A stretch of DNA of 64,000 nucleotides from Rhizobium oryzihabitans (GTDB taxonomy: Bacteria; Pseudomonadota; Alphaproteobacteria; Rhizobiales; Rhizobiaceae): contig NZ_CP048632.1 in NCBI RefSeq assembly GCF_010669145.1, forward strand, positions 992,001-1,056,000, given 5' to 3'. Position numbers and translations under genes: made by a program. This document shows positions 18,035 through 27,939 of the stretch, piece after piece. The notes beneath the pieces were generated by a model. It saw nothing but the letters and a program-made list of their open reading frames with translations, ran no database searches and had not been told where the DNA came from. Position 1 is the first letter of the stretch. Each line of letters starts with the position of its first letter.

Positions 18035-19530
18035 ATGAACGACGCTGTGAGAAAGATCACCCCGCGCAGCCGGCGGAACCGCATTACCGCGAAGCGCCGA
18101 ACAACATCGAGGCCGAACAGGCGCTGCTCGGCGCCATCCTCGTCAATAACGACGCCTATTACCGCGTGTCGGACTTCCTGAAGCCCGTGCATCTTTACGA
18201 ACCCTTGCATCGCAAGATTTTCGAGGTGGCGGGCGATATCATCCGCATGGGCAAGACCGCCAATCCGGTGACGATCAAGACCTTCCTGCCCGCCGACGAC
18301 AAGATCGGCGACCTGACGGTGGCGCAATATCTGGCGCGTCTGGCGGCGGAAGCCGTTTCGATCATCAATGCAGAAGATTACGGCCGCGCGATTTACGATC
18401 TGGCGCTGCGTCGCGCGCTGATCCAGATCGGCGAGGATGTCGTCAACATCGCCTATGACGCGCCGCTCGACATGCCACCGCAGGCGCAGATCGAGGACAC
18501 CGAGCGCCGACTGTTCGAACTGGCGGAAACCGGCCGTTACGATGGCGGCTTCCAGTCGTTCAACGACGCAGTGGCGCTGGCGATCGACATGGCGGGGGCT
18601 GCCTTCGAGCGCGACGGCAATCTCTCCGGCATCTCCACCGGCATTCACTCGCTCGACGCCCGCATGGGCGGTTTGCAGCGGTCCGACCTTATCGTGCTTG
18701 CCGGTCGTCCGGGTATGGGCAAGACCTCGCTTGCCACCAACATCGCCTATAACATCGCGGCGTCCTACGATCAGGAAGTCCAGCCCGATGGTTCGTTCAA
18801 GGCGAAAAACGGCGGCGTCGTCGGCTTTTATTCGCTCGAAATGTCGTCCGAACAGCTGGCAACCCGTATCATTTCCGAGCAGACGGAAGTCTCGTCCTCG
18901 AAAATCCGTCGCGGTGACATTACCGAGGCCGATTTCGAAAAGCTCGTCGCCTGCTCCCAGATGATGCAGAAAGTGCCGCTTTATATCGACCAGACCGGTG
19001 GTATCTCCATCGCCCAGCTTTCCGCCCGCGCCCGCCGCCTGAAGCGCCAGCGCGGCCTCGATGTTCTTGTCGTGGACTATATTCAGCTGATGACCGGCGG
19101 TGGCAAGGGCGGCGAAAACCGCGTGCAGGAAATCACCCAGATCACCACGGGCCTGAAGGCGCTGGGCAAGGAACTCAATGTTCCCATCATCGCGCTGTCA
19201 CAGCTCTCCCGTGCGGTGGAAAGCCGCGAGGACAAGCGCCCGCAGCTCTCCGACCTGCGTGAATCGGGCTCCATCGAGCAGGACGCCGACGTGGTGCTGT
19301 TCGTGTTCCGTGAAGAATATTATGTGAAAAACATGGAGCCGCGTGACCCCGGCGATGTGAAATATGCCGAATGGGAAGCACATTTCGACCGGGTGAAGGG
19401 CACGGCTGATGTCATCATCGCCAAGCAGCGCCACGGACCGACCGGCACGGTAAAGCTCGCCTTCCAGTCCGAATTCACCCGCTTTGCGGATCTGGCCGAC
19501 CCGAGCTTCAGCCAATACGAAGAGCATTGA
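18035..19530 (+). CDS. dnaB: Replicative DNA helicase DnaB (frame broken at a C run)
   Basis: The start MNDAVRKIT lies in one frame and the rest, from EAPNNIEAEQALLGAIL, in another. The switch is at CCCC (18060-18063); restoring one C gives a continuous 498-residue protein, normal for DnaB. The N-terminal domain is followed by Walker A GRPGMGKTS (about 227-235), Walker B VLVVDYIQLM and the RESGSIEQDADVV arginine-finger region. DnaB unwinds DNA at the replication fork. As an essential gene its interruption must be a sequencing error. Confidence 0.94.
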
Positions 19531-19631
19531 TCCCATATGGATATTTGAGGGCGAATGGTTTCGCCCTCAACCTATGCCTCAGGTTTGGAATGGAACGAAC
19601 GGAGTCTTTTCAGGACCTTGGCCGTATTGTT

Positions 19632-19934
19632 TCACAATCCGATTCCGCGCAGCAGCGCCACGCACGCCACGCCGAGTGTTGCGGCCGGCAGCAGGCTGAG
19701 GCGGAGTGCCGCGACTGCCGTCACCGCGCAGGCGATGGTTTCGGCCAGTCCGCTCGCAAGCGCCGTCGGCGTGACGACGGCCATCAGAACGGCGGGCGGA
19801 ACCACCCCAAGCGCCTTCTTCAGGCGCGGCGTCAGGGTGAAATGATTGACCAGCAGCAGACCGCCGAGCCGTGTGGCGACGGTTGCCGCCATCATGGCGA
19901 GGATCGCCAGCAGCGTATTTTGATCGAGCGTCAT
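19632..19934 (-). CDS. AzlD family branched-chain amino acid export subunit
   Basis: A 100-residue protein with three to four membrane segments and the family's PAVLMAVVTPTAL region. AzlD is the small partner of AzlC in exporters for branched-chain amino acids and their analogues. Its ATG overlaps the azlC stop (ATGA), a strong sign of joint expression and stoichiometric assembly. Confidence 0.85.
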   Translation of the reverse strand: MTLDQNTLLAILAMMAATVATRLGGLLLVNHFTLTPRLKKALGVVPPAVLMAVVTPTALASGLAETIACAVTAVAALRLSLLPAATLGVACVALLRGIGL

Positions 19935-20631
19935 GCCGGCTGCTCCGCCTGATCTTCATGACCGAAGGCCGCAGCGGCAAGCCCTGCCAGCGCGCCGGCG
20001 GCAATATACCAGGCGCCCGGAACCAGCGCGTGGGTGAGATAAGCAGCAGAAGCACTCGCCAGAAGCACGAAGCCGGTTTCCCTGCCCTTCCAGAATCCCA
20101 TCAGCAACACGATGAAGACGGGAAGGCGAAATCCAGACCGATGACCGACATGTCTCCCATGACGGAGCCGAGCAGTGCGCCTGCCAGAGTGGCGAGGTTC
20201 CAGACGAGGTAGATCGACAGTGCAGCACCCGCGAAGAAAGCCGCCGTCAGCCTGCCAGCGATGACCCGGAACTCCGACAGCGCCCAGGATTCATCGGTCA
20301 AAACCAGCATCGCCGCATATTTTCGCCATCCGGTAAAATCATCCAGCTTGCCGGCAATGGAGGCGCTCATCAGTACATGGCGCAGATTGACCAGCAGGGC
20401 TGCGAAACCGAGCGCGCTCCAGCTTGCCGGATGCATCCACAAATCCATGGCCACGAATTGCGAGCCGCCGGCAAAGACCAGCAGCGACATCAACGAGGCT
20501 TCCAGCGGTGACAGGCCCTTGCCGACAGCGACTGCGCCGAACACCACGCCGATGGGCACCATGGCGACCAGCAGCGGGGCGGCAGCCCTCAACCCCGCGC
20601 CGAATTCCGCGCGCTTTTCCAATACGGACAT
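19931..20631 (-). CDS. AzlC family branched-chain amino acid exporter (frame broken)
   Basis: The N-terminal 170 residues include PIGVVFGAVAVGKGLSP and FAGGSQFVA, typical of AzlC. The frame changes at a run read GGG on the plus strand (20120-20122). Restoring one base continues into a hydrophobic tail, AFPVFIVLLMGFWKG, and gives 233 residues, the usual length. It precedes azlD with a four-base overlap and follows the AraC-type gene, so the regulator probably once controlled it. Confidence 0.85.
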
Positions 20632-20711
20632 CGCATTCTCCCTTGCAGAACAGTGCGATTACGCCCGACAAGCCTCCCGGTCTTGAATGAAAGTGACATT
20701 GTGCTGAAAAA

Positions 20712-21408
20712 TCACGCCGCACGGAATTGCCCGGGCGTAACGCCGGTGCGCGCCTTGAAATGCCGGGTAAAATGCGCCTGATCGGCAAAACCGCACAAGG
20801 CCGCCACTTCGGCCGGCGTCTCACCCGCACGCAGAAGGCGGCGAGCCTGCCGGATGCGCACATCCGTCAGATAGGCGTGCGGGGTGATGTGAAACTCCTT
20901 CCGGAAGGCGCGTATGAGGTGGGCGCGGCTGAGACCGGCTGTCGATGCCAGTTCCTCAAGGCCGATATCGGTCTCGTAATTGTCCGAGAGATAGTCCCGG
21001 GCGGCATAGACCGCCGTTTTCTCGCGGGTTTCGACCGGCAGAATGATGGCGCTGCCGTGCCTGCCGAACAGGGCCGCAAGAACCGAGAACATGCCCTCAT
21101 CCGCCTCCAGAGCGCCGGACTTCGCCTCCAGCCGCCGATGCGCCATCGTGAATCTCATCCGGGTTGATAAGGTAAAGATGCCCCGGCCCTGTCTGCTCGG
21201 TGGTGCCCTGAATGGTGGAAATCTGAGAGCCGCTTTCAATCGCACCGATGGAGAAAGTGTCATGCGCATGCGGGGAATATTCATGCGTCAGGAACGTCGC
21301 GCTCAGACATTCCATGCCGCCAAAACGCCCGTCGCGCCAGAAACGGGTCGTTTCCGTCGCGGCAATGGGCATGACGTCTATGGCCTGTTCCTGCGAAACA
21401 TTGTGCAT
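20712..21408 (-). pseudogene. AraC family regulator with internal deletion
   Basis: The N-terminal AraC-binding domain (cupin-like, ending LINPDEIHDG) and the C-terminal helix-turn-helix domain (LEELASTAGLSRAHLIRAF and CGFADQAHFTRHFK) lie in different frames. Unlike other breaks in this window, adding one base does not repair it: roughly 50 residues normally linking the two domains are missing near 21120-21150. The remaining sequence contains CACGATG exactly at the junction, so deletion between short repeats is plausible. It lies just upstream of azlCD on the same strand. Confidence 0.65.
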
Positions 21409-21494
21409 AGAAGGAGTTTAAAGCATTCGGTCATTACCGTCTTGAACAAAAGTGCTAGGGTCCGAACCGGTTCCAAATCAACCGGACGCATGGC

Positions 21495-22670
21495 ATGACA
21501 GACGACTTCGAAGACAGCTTTCCCGAAAACGAAACCGACGCTTTCGAGCACGCGCCGCTGAGGCTTACCGTCGATCTCGGCGCGCTCGCCGACAATTGGC
21601 GCGACATGAAGAAGCGCTCCGGCAAGGCGCGGACGGCGGCCGTCGTGAAAGCGGATGCCTACGGGCTTGGTATCGAGGATTGCGGCGCGACGCTTTACCA
21701 TGCCGGCGCACGCGACTTCTTCGTGGCGACGGTGTCCGAGGGTGCGACTCTCCGTTCCTATGCACCGGAGGCGCGCATTTTCGTGCTATCAGGCATCTGG
21801 CAGGGCCAGGAGCGTCAGGTCTTCGACAATGATCTGGTTCCGGTTCTGGCCTCAGAGGAGCAGCTTTCCTTCTGGATGGCGACGGTTGCCGAGCGCGGCG
21901 GCCACCCCTGCGCGCTGCATGTGGATACCGGCTTCAACCGGCTCGGACTGCCGCTCGACGACGCGCTGTTTCTGGCCGACGACGTGACACGGCCGGCAAG
22001 TTTCGACCCGGTTCTGGTACTGTCGCATCTCGCCTGCGCCGACACGCCGTCTTCGCCGATGAACAGGGTCCAGCTCGAATCATTCCGCAGGGTTAGCGCT
22101 GCTTTCGAAGGTATCGAATCAAGCCTTTCGGCTTCGGCAGGCATATTTCTGGGCAACGAATATCATTTCGACCTCACCCGCCCCGGCATCGCGCTTTATG
22201 GCGGCGAAGCGGTCAATGACGTGACAAACCCGATGCGGCCCGTCGCCAAGGCCGAAGCGCGGATCATCCAGCTTCGCGAGGCTGGTGAAGGCCAGACCGT
22301 GAGTTATGGCGGCACCTATTTGCTGAAACGGGCGAGCCGCCTTGCCATCGCTTCCGTCGGTTATGCGGACGGATACCAGCGGTCGCTTTCCGGCTCCGGC
22401 ATTCCCCTGCGCGAAATGGGCCACGGCGGCGCCTATGGCATCGTCAACGGCCACAGGGTGCCGGTCGCCGGCCGCGTCACCATGGACCTCACCATTTTCG
22501 ACGTCACGGATATTCCGGCCAATGCCATCCGCGCCGGCGACTATATCGAGCTTTTCGGTCCCAATGTGCCGGTCGACGAGACCGCACGGGCGGCCGGTAC
22601 CATCGGGTATGAAATGCTGACGGGGCTTGGCCTGCGTTACGAGCGGCAATATCTGATGGCCGATGACTAA
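21495..22670 (+). CDS. alr: Alanine racemase
   Basis: A 391-residue PLP enzyme with the lysine that binds PLP in VVKADAYGLG (about 51-60) and the second catalytic base Tyr near SVGYADGYQRS (about 286-296). It supplies D-alanine for peptidoglycan. The first 20 residues are acidic and not conserved in shorter family members, so translation may start a little later. It stands before a toxin-antitoxin pair and radA on the same strand. Confidence 0.94.
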   Translation: MTDDFEDSFPENETDAFEHAPLRLTVDLGALADNWRDMKKRSGKARTAAVVKADAYGLGIEDCGATLYHAGARDFFVATVSEGATLRSYAPEARIFVLSGIWQGQERQVFDNDLVPVLASEEQLSFWMATVAERGGHPCALHVDTGFNRLGLPLDDALFLADDVTRPASFDPVLVLSHLACADTPSSPMNRVQLESFRRVSAAFEGIESSLSASAGIFLGNEYHFDLTRPGIALYGGEAVNDVTNPMRPVAKAEARIIQLREAGEGQTVSYGGTYLLKRASRLAIASVGYADGYQRSLSGSGIPLREMGHGGAYGIVNGHRVPVAGRVTMDLTIFDVTDIPANAIRAGDYIELFGPNVPVDETARAAGTIGYEMLTGLGLRYERQYLMADD

Positions 22671-22735
22671 GCCTCGCCTTTAGCCCTTGGAAAGCTGACG
22701 TCACCTGTGCTAAAAGAGAACAAAAGGAGATCGAA

Positions 22736-23005
22736 ATGCCCGAAATCCATTTGAGCGAGCAGGACGAGAAGTTCATCGAAGAACAGGTGGCGGCGGGCAT
22801 CTACAGCGATGCGGACGCGGTTATTCATGCGAGCCTGCAATTGTTGAGCAGTGATGAAGGCAAGAGAGCCGCCCTTAAATTGCTGATACAGGAGGGCATT
22901 GATGATGCGGAAGCCGGACGGGTTCACCGTTATGCCTCCCAGGACGACTTTCTGAGCGATATCAAACGCATTGCTGCGCAACAAAAAACGGGGATCGATC
23001 ATTAA
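22736..23005 (+). CDS. ParD-like antitoxin
   Basis: An 89-residue acidic protein with the ribbon-helix-helix type N-terminus MPEIHLSEQDEKFIEEQVAAG and YSDADAVIHASLQLL, close to ParD/CC2985 antitoxins. It has an AAAAGGAG ribosome-binding site. It would bind and neutralise the downstream toxin and repress their shared promoter. The pair is less GC-rich by eye than alr and radA, which suggests later insertion between them. Confidence 0.8.
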   Translation: MPEIHLSEQDEKFIEEQVAAGIYSDADAVIHASLQLLSSDEGKRAALKLLIQEGIDDAEAGRVHRYASQDDFLSDIKRIAAQQKTGIDH

Positions 23006-23312
23006 GATTCGAATCCCTGTATGGACCACCAGGGCGAGGCGCGATCTCGTTGACGATCATGCCTATATCGAGACTGAAAATCCCCTTGCTGCGGATCGCC
23101 TCGTTCTTGATATCTACAATAAAATCGAATCGACGGCGGCACTTGGTTTGACCGGCGTTTCAAGAAGCGGATACGGCGTTGGGATTCGCAGTATTGCGCA
23201 CCGGGAGCGCGTGATTTTCTTTCGTGTCAGCGATAGCGAGCTTACCGTCATGCGCGTGCTTCACGGCCACCAAGAAATCTCCGCCGACCATTTCAAACAA
23301 GAAGAAAACTGA
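22971..23312 (+). CDS. ParE-like toxin of the RelE/ParE superfamily
   Basis: A basic protein with the family pattern: TTRARRDLVDDHAYIE helices, ADRLVLDIYNKIE, then the strands SIAHRERVIFFRV and LTVMRVLHGHQE. ParE toxins poison gyrase. The only ATG, at 22971, overlaps the antitoxin gene by 35 bases and adds about 10 unconserved residues. The family start would lie near 23001, where only ATT is present, so the true start is uncertain or hidden by a sequence error. Confidence 0.78.
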   Translation: MLRNKKRGSIIKIRIPVWTTRARRDLVDDHAYIETENPLAADRLVLDIYNKIESTAALGLTGVSRSGYGVGIRSIAHRERVIFFRVSDSELTVMRVLHGHQEISADHFKQEEN

Positions 23313-23318
23313 CACAAG

Positions 23319-24725
23319 ATGGCCAAAGCCAAGACCCAATTTGTGTGCCAGAACTGCGGCACGGTTCACACCCGCTGGGCGGGAAAATGCGAAGGCTGCG
23401 GCGAGTGGAATACCATCGTCGAGGAAGACCCGATGGGCGGCATCGGCTCCGGGCCGGGCAAGACACCCAAGAAGGGTCGGCCTGTCACCCTCACCTCGCT
23501 TTCCGGCGAGATCGAGGAAGCGCCGCGCATTCCGACCGGCATCAGCGAACTCGACCGGGCGACCGGCGGCGGCTTCGTGCGCGGATCGGCGGTCTTGATC
23601 GGCGGCGATCCGGGTATCGGCAAATCCACCCTGCTTATGCAGGCGGCCGCTGCCCTTTCGAGGCGCGGACACCGCATCATCTATGTTTCGGGTGAAGAGG
23701 CGGTGGCGCAGGTGCGCCTGCGCGCCCAGCGCCTTGGTGCAGCCGAGACCGATGTGCTGCTGGCCGCCGAAACCAATGTCGAGGATATCCTCGCAACGGT
23801 TTCCGAGGGCAAGCGGCCCGATCTCGTCATCATCGATTCCATCCAGACGCTGTGGAGCGACACGGCCGATTCCGCCCCCGGCACCGTGACGCAGGTGCGC
23901 ACCGGCGTGCAGGCGATGATCCGGTTCGCCAAGCAGACCGGCGCGACCATGGTGCTTGTGGGCCACGTGACCAAGGAAGGCCAGATCGCCGGCCCGCGCG
24001 TGGTCGAGCACATGGTCGATGCCGTGCTGTATTTCGAAGGCGATCGCGGTCACCACTACCGCATTCTCCGTACCGTCAAGAACCGCTTCGGACCGACGGA
24101 CGAGATAGGGGTGTTCGAAATGTCGGACAAGGGATTGCGTGAGGTTTCCAACCCTTCCGAACTGTTTCTGGGCGAGCGCAACGAAAAATCGCCGGGCGCC
24201 GCCGTTTTTGCCGGCATGGAAGGCACGCGCCCGATTCTGGTTGAGGTGCAGGCGCTGGTCGCCGCCACCTCGCTCGGCACGCCGCGCCGCGCCGTGGTCG
24301 GCTGGGACAGTTCGCGGCTTGCGATGATCCTTGCCGTGCTGGAGGCCCATTGCGGGGTGAAGCTCGGTCAGCACGATGTTTACCTGAATGTCGCCGGTGG
24401 TTATAGAATTTCCGAGCCGGCTGCGGATATGGCGATCGCGTCTGCGCTGGTTTCCTCGCTTGCCGGTCTTGCCCTGCCCGCCGATTGCGTCTATTTCGGC
24501 GAAGTCAGCCTGTCGGGCGCGGTGCGGCCGGTCTCGCACACGGGCCAGCGATTGAAAGAAGCTGAGAAACTCGGCTTTTCCGCCGCACTTCTGCCTTCTG
24601 CTTCGGCTGAATTGCCGAAGGGCGGCAAGGGGCGCTGGACGGAAGTTGAAAGCCTGCCAGACCTCGTGGCGCGCATCGCCGGCTCCGGCAACCGGTTCAA
24701 ACAGGTTGAGGACGACGAATATTGA
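23319..24725 (+). CDS. radA: DNA repair protein RadA
   Basis: A 468-residue protein with the N-terminal zinc finger CQNCG...CEGCG (about 6-27), Walker A GGDPGIGKST (about 96-105), the RadA-specific KNRFG motif (about 258-262) and a C-terminal Lon-protease-like domain. RadA promotes branch migration in recombinational repair. It begins 6 bases after the toxin stop and leads towards cvpA. Confidence 0.96.
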   Translation: MAKAKTQFVCQNCGTVHTRWAGKCEGCGEWNTIVEEDPMGGIGSGPGKTPKKGRPVTLTSLSGEIEEAPRIPTGISELDRATGGGFVRGSAVLIGGDPGIGKSTLLMQAAAALSRRGHRIIYVSGEEAVAQVRLRAQRLGAAETDVLLAAETNVEDILATVSEGKRPDLVIIDSIQTLWSDTADSAPGTVTQVRTGVQAMIRFAKQTGATMVLVGHVTKEGQIAGPRVVEHMVDAVLYFEGDRGHHYRILRTVKNRFGPTDEIGVFEMSDKGLREVSNPSELFLGERNEKSPGAAVFAGMEGTRPILVEVQALVAATSLGTPRRAVVGWDSSRLAMILAVLEAHCGVKLGQHDVYLNVAGGYRISEPAADMAIASALVSSLAGLALPADCVYFGEVSLSGAVRPVSHTGQRLKEAEKLGFSAALLPSASAELPKGGKGRWTEVESLPDLVARIAGSGNRFKQVEDDEY

Positions 24726-24814
24726 TCCTTTCGCCAAGGGAAACAGTGGTGTAAGAGGATCGCAAAATTGGCAAGGCAGCGTCTGACAAGGCGTCGCACC
24801 TCCGGAGTTGGTAT

Positions 24815-25402
24815 ATGCCCATTACAATTTTCGACGGCATCGTCATCGCCGTTGTTCTTTTCTCCGCCATTCTCGCGATGGTACGCGGCTTTTCCCGCGA
24901 GATTCTGTCGATCGCGAGCTGGGCCGGTTCGGTCGCCGCCGCCTATTATCTTTATCCGGTCCTGCTGCCCTATGCGCGCAACTATACCGATGACGACAAG
25001 ATCGCCATTGCCGGCTCGGCGGGCGTGGTCTTCCTCGTCTCGCTGATCGTCATCTCTTTCATCACCTCGCGCATTGCCGATTTCATCATCGACAGCCGCA
25101 TCGGCGCGCTGGATCGCACGCTTGGTTTCCTGTTCGGCGCGGCGCGCGGCATTCTGCTGCTTGTTGTCGCGGTCGCCTTCTGGAACTGGCTGGTGGATGT
25201 GAAGACGCAGCCGGAATGGGTAACGCAGGCGAAGTCCAAGCCTTTCCTGGATGGTTTGGTGGGCAAGCTGGAGGCGGTGCTGCCTGACGATATCGAACCG
25301 CAGATTCGCGCCCGCATTCTCGGAAAGCCACAGGAACCGACAGCTGCGCAGGCGCCAGCGGAAGATGCACCGGCGACAAATCCGCCGGCAACGAATAATT
25401 GA
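24815..25402 (+). CDS. cvpA: CvpA family membrane protein
   Basis: A 195-residue protein with four hydrophobic segments in the first 140 residues, the family's MVRGFSREILSIASWAG segment (about 24-40) and LDRTLGFLFGAARGILL, then an Ala/Pro-rich tail. CvpA is named from colicin V production in E. coli, where it is also next to purF. Its direct function is not settled; it contributes to envelope homeostasis. The next gene here is purF, after a hairpin. Confidence 0.88.
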   Translation: MPITIFDGIVIAVVLFSAILAMVRGFSREILSIASWAGSVAAAYYLYPVLLPYARNYTDDDKIAIAGSAGVVFLVSLIVISFITSRIADFIIDSRIGALDRTLGFLFGAARGILLLVVAVAFWNWLVDVKTQPEWVTQAKSKPFLDGLVGKLEAVLPDDIEPQIRARILGKPQEPTAAQAPAEDAPATNPPATNN

Positions 25403-25411
25403 CACGAGGGT

Positions 25412-25436
25412 GCGCCTTGCAATGCATGCAAGGCGC
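25412..25436 (+). terminator. Hairpin between cvpA and purF
   Basis: GCGCCTTGCA and its exact complement enclose a 5-base loop directly after the cvpA stop. The stem is followed by GCTATTTG, so the T run is weak. It may terminate cvpA transcription partly or mark the start of a purF leader. Confidence 0.5.
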
Positions 25437-25540
25437 GCTATTTGTGCTAAATATCAAGCACGACACAGACAGGCCGACCGGGAGACAAGCTCACCGGAGA
25501 GGTCTTTCGTTTTTCTCGGTAGAGAGCAAGGGCAAGCCGG

Positions 25541-27049
25541 ATGATTGAGCCGCTTTCGCATTCCAAGTTCCATGGGGCCACTTTCAAGGAAGAGATCGAC
25601 GGCGACACGTTGCACGAAGAGTGCGGCGTTTTCGGCATTCTCGGTCATGCCGACGCCTCGGCGCTGACCGCTCTCGGCCTGCATGCGCTGCAGCATCGCG
25701 GTCAGGAAGCGGCGGGCATCGTCTCTTTCGATGGCAAACGCTTCCACCAGGAACGCCATATGGGCCTCGTCGGCGATCATTATACCGATCCGGCAACGCT
25801 TGCCCGCCTGCCCGGCTCCATCGCGATTGGCCACACCCGTTATTCCACGACCGGCGAAGTGGCGATGCGCAACGTGCAGCCGCTGTTTGCCGAACTGGAA
25901 GAAGGCGGCATTTCCATTGCCCATAACGGCAATTTCACCAATGGCCTGACACTTCGCCGCCAGATCATCGCCACCGGCGCCATCTGTCAGTCGACCTCCG
26001 ATACCGAAGTCGTGCTGCACCTCATCGCCCGCTCGCGCCACTCTTCCACCGCCGATCGCTTCATCGACGCCATCCGGCAGATGGAAGGCGGCTATTCGAT
26101 GCTGGCCATGACCCGCACCAAGCTGATTGCCGCGCGCGACCCGATCGGCATCCGCCCGCTGGTGATGGGCGAACTAGACGGCAAGCCGATCTTCTGCTCG
26201 GAGACCTGCGCTCTCGATATCATCGGCGCGAAATTCGTGCGTGATGTTGAAAACGGTGAAGTCATCATCTGCGAGATCCAGCCTGATGGTTCGATCACCA
26301 TCGATGCGCGCAAGCCCTCCAAGCCGCAGCCGGAGCGTCTCTGCCTGTTCGAATATGTCTATTTCGCCCGCCCCGATTCCGTCGTCGGCGGCCGCAACGT
26401 CTATACGACGCGCAAGAACATGGGCATGAACCTTGCCAAGGAAGCGCCGCTGGAAGCCGATGTCGTGGTTCCGGTTCCCGATGGCGGCACGCCGGCAGCC
26501 CTCGGTTTTGCGCAGGAAAGCGGTATTCCCTTCGAATATGGCATCATCCGCAACCATTATGTCGGCCGCACCTTCATCGAACCGACCCAGCAGATCCGCG
26601 CTTTCGGCGTCAAGCTCAAGCATTCCGCCAACCGGGCGATGATTGAAGGCAAACGCGTGGTGCTGGTGGATGATTCCATCGTGCGCGGCACGACCTCGGT
26701 GAAGATCGTGCAGATGATCCGCGAAGCCGGCGCCAAGGAAGTTCATATCCGCGTCGCCAGCCCGATGATCTTCCATCCGGATTTCTACGGCATCGACACG
26801 CCGGATGCCGACAAGCTGCTCGCCAACCAATATGCCGATGTGGACGCCATGGCAAAATTCATCGGCGCCGATTCGCTGGCCTTCCTGTCGATCGACGGGC
26901 TTTACCGCGCCGTCGGCGGCGAAAACCGCAACCATGCGCGGCCGCAATTCACGGACCATTATTTCACCGGCGACTACCCGACCCGCCTTCTCGATCAAAA
27001 CGGCGAGTCGATGGGCAGCAAGATTTCCATGCTGGCCAGCAACGGCTGA
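25541..27049 (+). CDS. purF: Amidophosphoribosyltransferase PurF
   Basis: A 502-residue class II glutamine amidotransferase. A short propeptide precedes the catalytic Cys in ECGVFGILGH (about residue 29), which becomes the mature N-terminus. The PRPP loop is VVLVDDSIVRGTTS (about 370-383). It catalyses the first committed step of purine synthesis, PRPP plus glutamine to phosphoribosylamine. It follows cvpA as in E. coli and ends before a strong terminator. No PurR-like site was recognised in the 138 bases upstream. Confidence 0.96.
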   Translation: MIEPLSHSKFHGATFKEEIDGDTLHEECGVFGILGHADASALTALGLHALQHRGQEAAGIVSFDGKRFHQERHMGLVGDHYTDPATLARLPGSIAIGHTRYSTTGEVAMRNVQPLFAELEEGGISIAHNGNFTNGLTLRRQIIATGAICQSTSDTEVVLHLIARSRHSSTADRFIDAIRQMEGGYSMLAMTRTKLIAARDPIGIRPLVMGELDGKPIFCSETCALDIIGAKFVRDVENGEVIICEIQPDGSITIDARKPSKPQPERLCLFEYVYFARPDSVVGGRNVYTTRKNMGMNLAKEAPLEADVVVPVPDGGTPAALGFAQESGIPFEYGIIRNHYVGRTFIEPTQQIRAFGVKLKHSANRAMIEGKRVVLVDDSIVRGTTSVKIVQMIREAGAKEVHIRVASPMIFHPDFYGIDTPDADKLLANQYADVDAMAKFIGADSLAFLSIDGLYRAVGGENRNHARPQFTDHYFTGDYPTRLLDQNGESMGSKISMLASNG

Positions 27050-27064
27050 TAGTCCGGACGAACA

Positions 27065-27096
27065 AGCGGCCACCGGCCTCCGGTGGCCGCTTTTTT
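27065..27096 (+). terminator. Rho-independent terminator of purF
   Basis: AGCGGCCACCGG and CCGGTGGCCGCT pair around a CCT loop and are followed by a run of six T residues. It starts 16 bases after the purF stop codon. Confidence 0.92.
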
Positions 27097-27198
27097 CTTG
27101 CCTGCGATTGAAACTGTGCCCACTGCGGCATTTTGATTGCTTGCGGTTGGCGCCAGTCGTTTCATAAAAGAAGCGGAATCAATTTCGGAGGGGGCAAC

Positions 27199-27939
27199 AT
27201 GACCATCAATCTCAAGGGCAGGATCGCGCTCGTCACCGGTGCTTCGCGGGGCATCGGTTATTTCACGGCGCTGGAACTCGCCAAGGCCGGTGCGCATGTC
27301 ATCGCCTGCGCGCGCACGGTCGGCGGTCTGGAAGAACTGGACGACGCCATCAAGGCTGTCGGCGGCACCGCCACCCTCGTCCCTTTCGATCTCTCCGACA
27401 TGAACGCCATCGATGCACTGGGCGCCAATATTTTCGAACGCTGGGGCAAGCTCGATATTCTGGTCGCCAATGCCGGCGTGCTCGGCGTCATCTCGCCGGT
27501 CGGCCATATCGAGGCGAAAGTCTTTGAACGGGTCATGACCATCAATGTCACCGCCACATGGCGGCTGATCCGCTCTGTCGAGCCGCTGCTGATGAAATCT
27601 GATGCGGGCCGTGCGCTGATCCTGTCGTCAGGGGCCGCCCATAGCTGTCGTCCCTTCTGGGGCGTCTACTCCACCTCCAAGGCCGCCGTCGAAGCGCTTG
27701 CCCGCACCTGGGCTGCGGAAACCCAGAAGAGCGCGCTTCGCGTCAACAGCATCAATCCCGGCGCGACACGCACGGCCATGCGCGCCCAGGCCATGCCCGG
27801 CGAAGACCCGGCGACCGTGCCGCATCCATCAGAGGTCGCCGCGGCCATTCTTCCGCTCGCCTCGCCCGATCTGACCGAAACCGGCAAGCTCTTCGTGGTG
27901 CGCGACAGGAAATTCGTGGAGTACCGCCAGCCCGAATAA
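27199..27939 (+). CDS. Short-chain dehydrogenase/reductase
   Basis: A 246-residue SDR with the nucleotide-binding TGASRGIG loop (about 14-21), NAG (about 92-94), the catalytic Ser in SSGAAH and YSTSKAAVEAL (Tyr and Lys). It starts at the ATG preceded by GGAGGGGG; an upstream ATG at 27133 lacks a binding site. Its substrate is unknown. It is not part of the fab cluster and has no obvious operon partner, lying after the purF terminator and before an intergenic hairpin. Confidence 0.88.
   Translation: MTINLKGRIALVTGASRGIGYFTALELAKAGAHVIACARTVGGLEELDDAIKAVGGTATLVPFDLSDMNAIDALGANIFERWGKLDILVANAGVLGVISPVGHIEAKVFERVMTINVTATWRLIRSVEPLLMKSDAGRALILSSGAAHSCRPFWGVYSTSKAAVEALARTWAAETQKSALRVNSINPGATRTAMRAQAMPGEDPATVPHPSEVAAAILPLASPDLTETGKLFVVRDRKFVEYRQPE

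Noticed and set aside
23160..24737. A 525-codon open frame antisense to radA
   Set aside because: radA is complete with its zinc finger and KNRFG motif, and the antisense frame shows no motif or ribosome-binding site.
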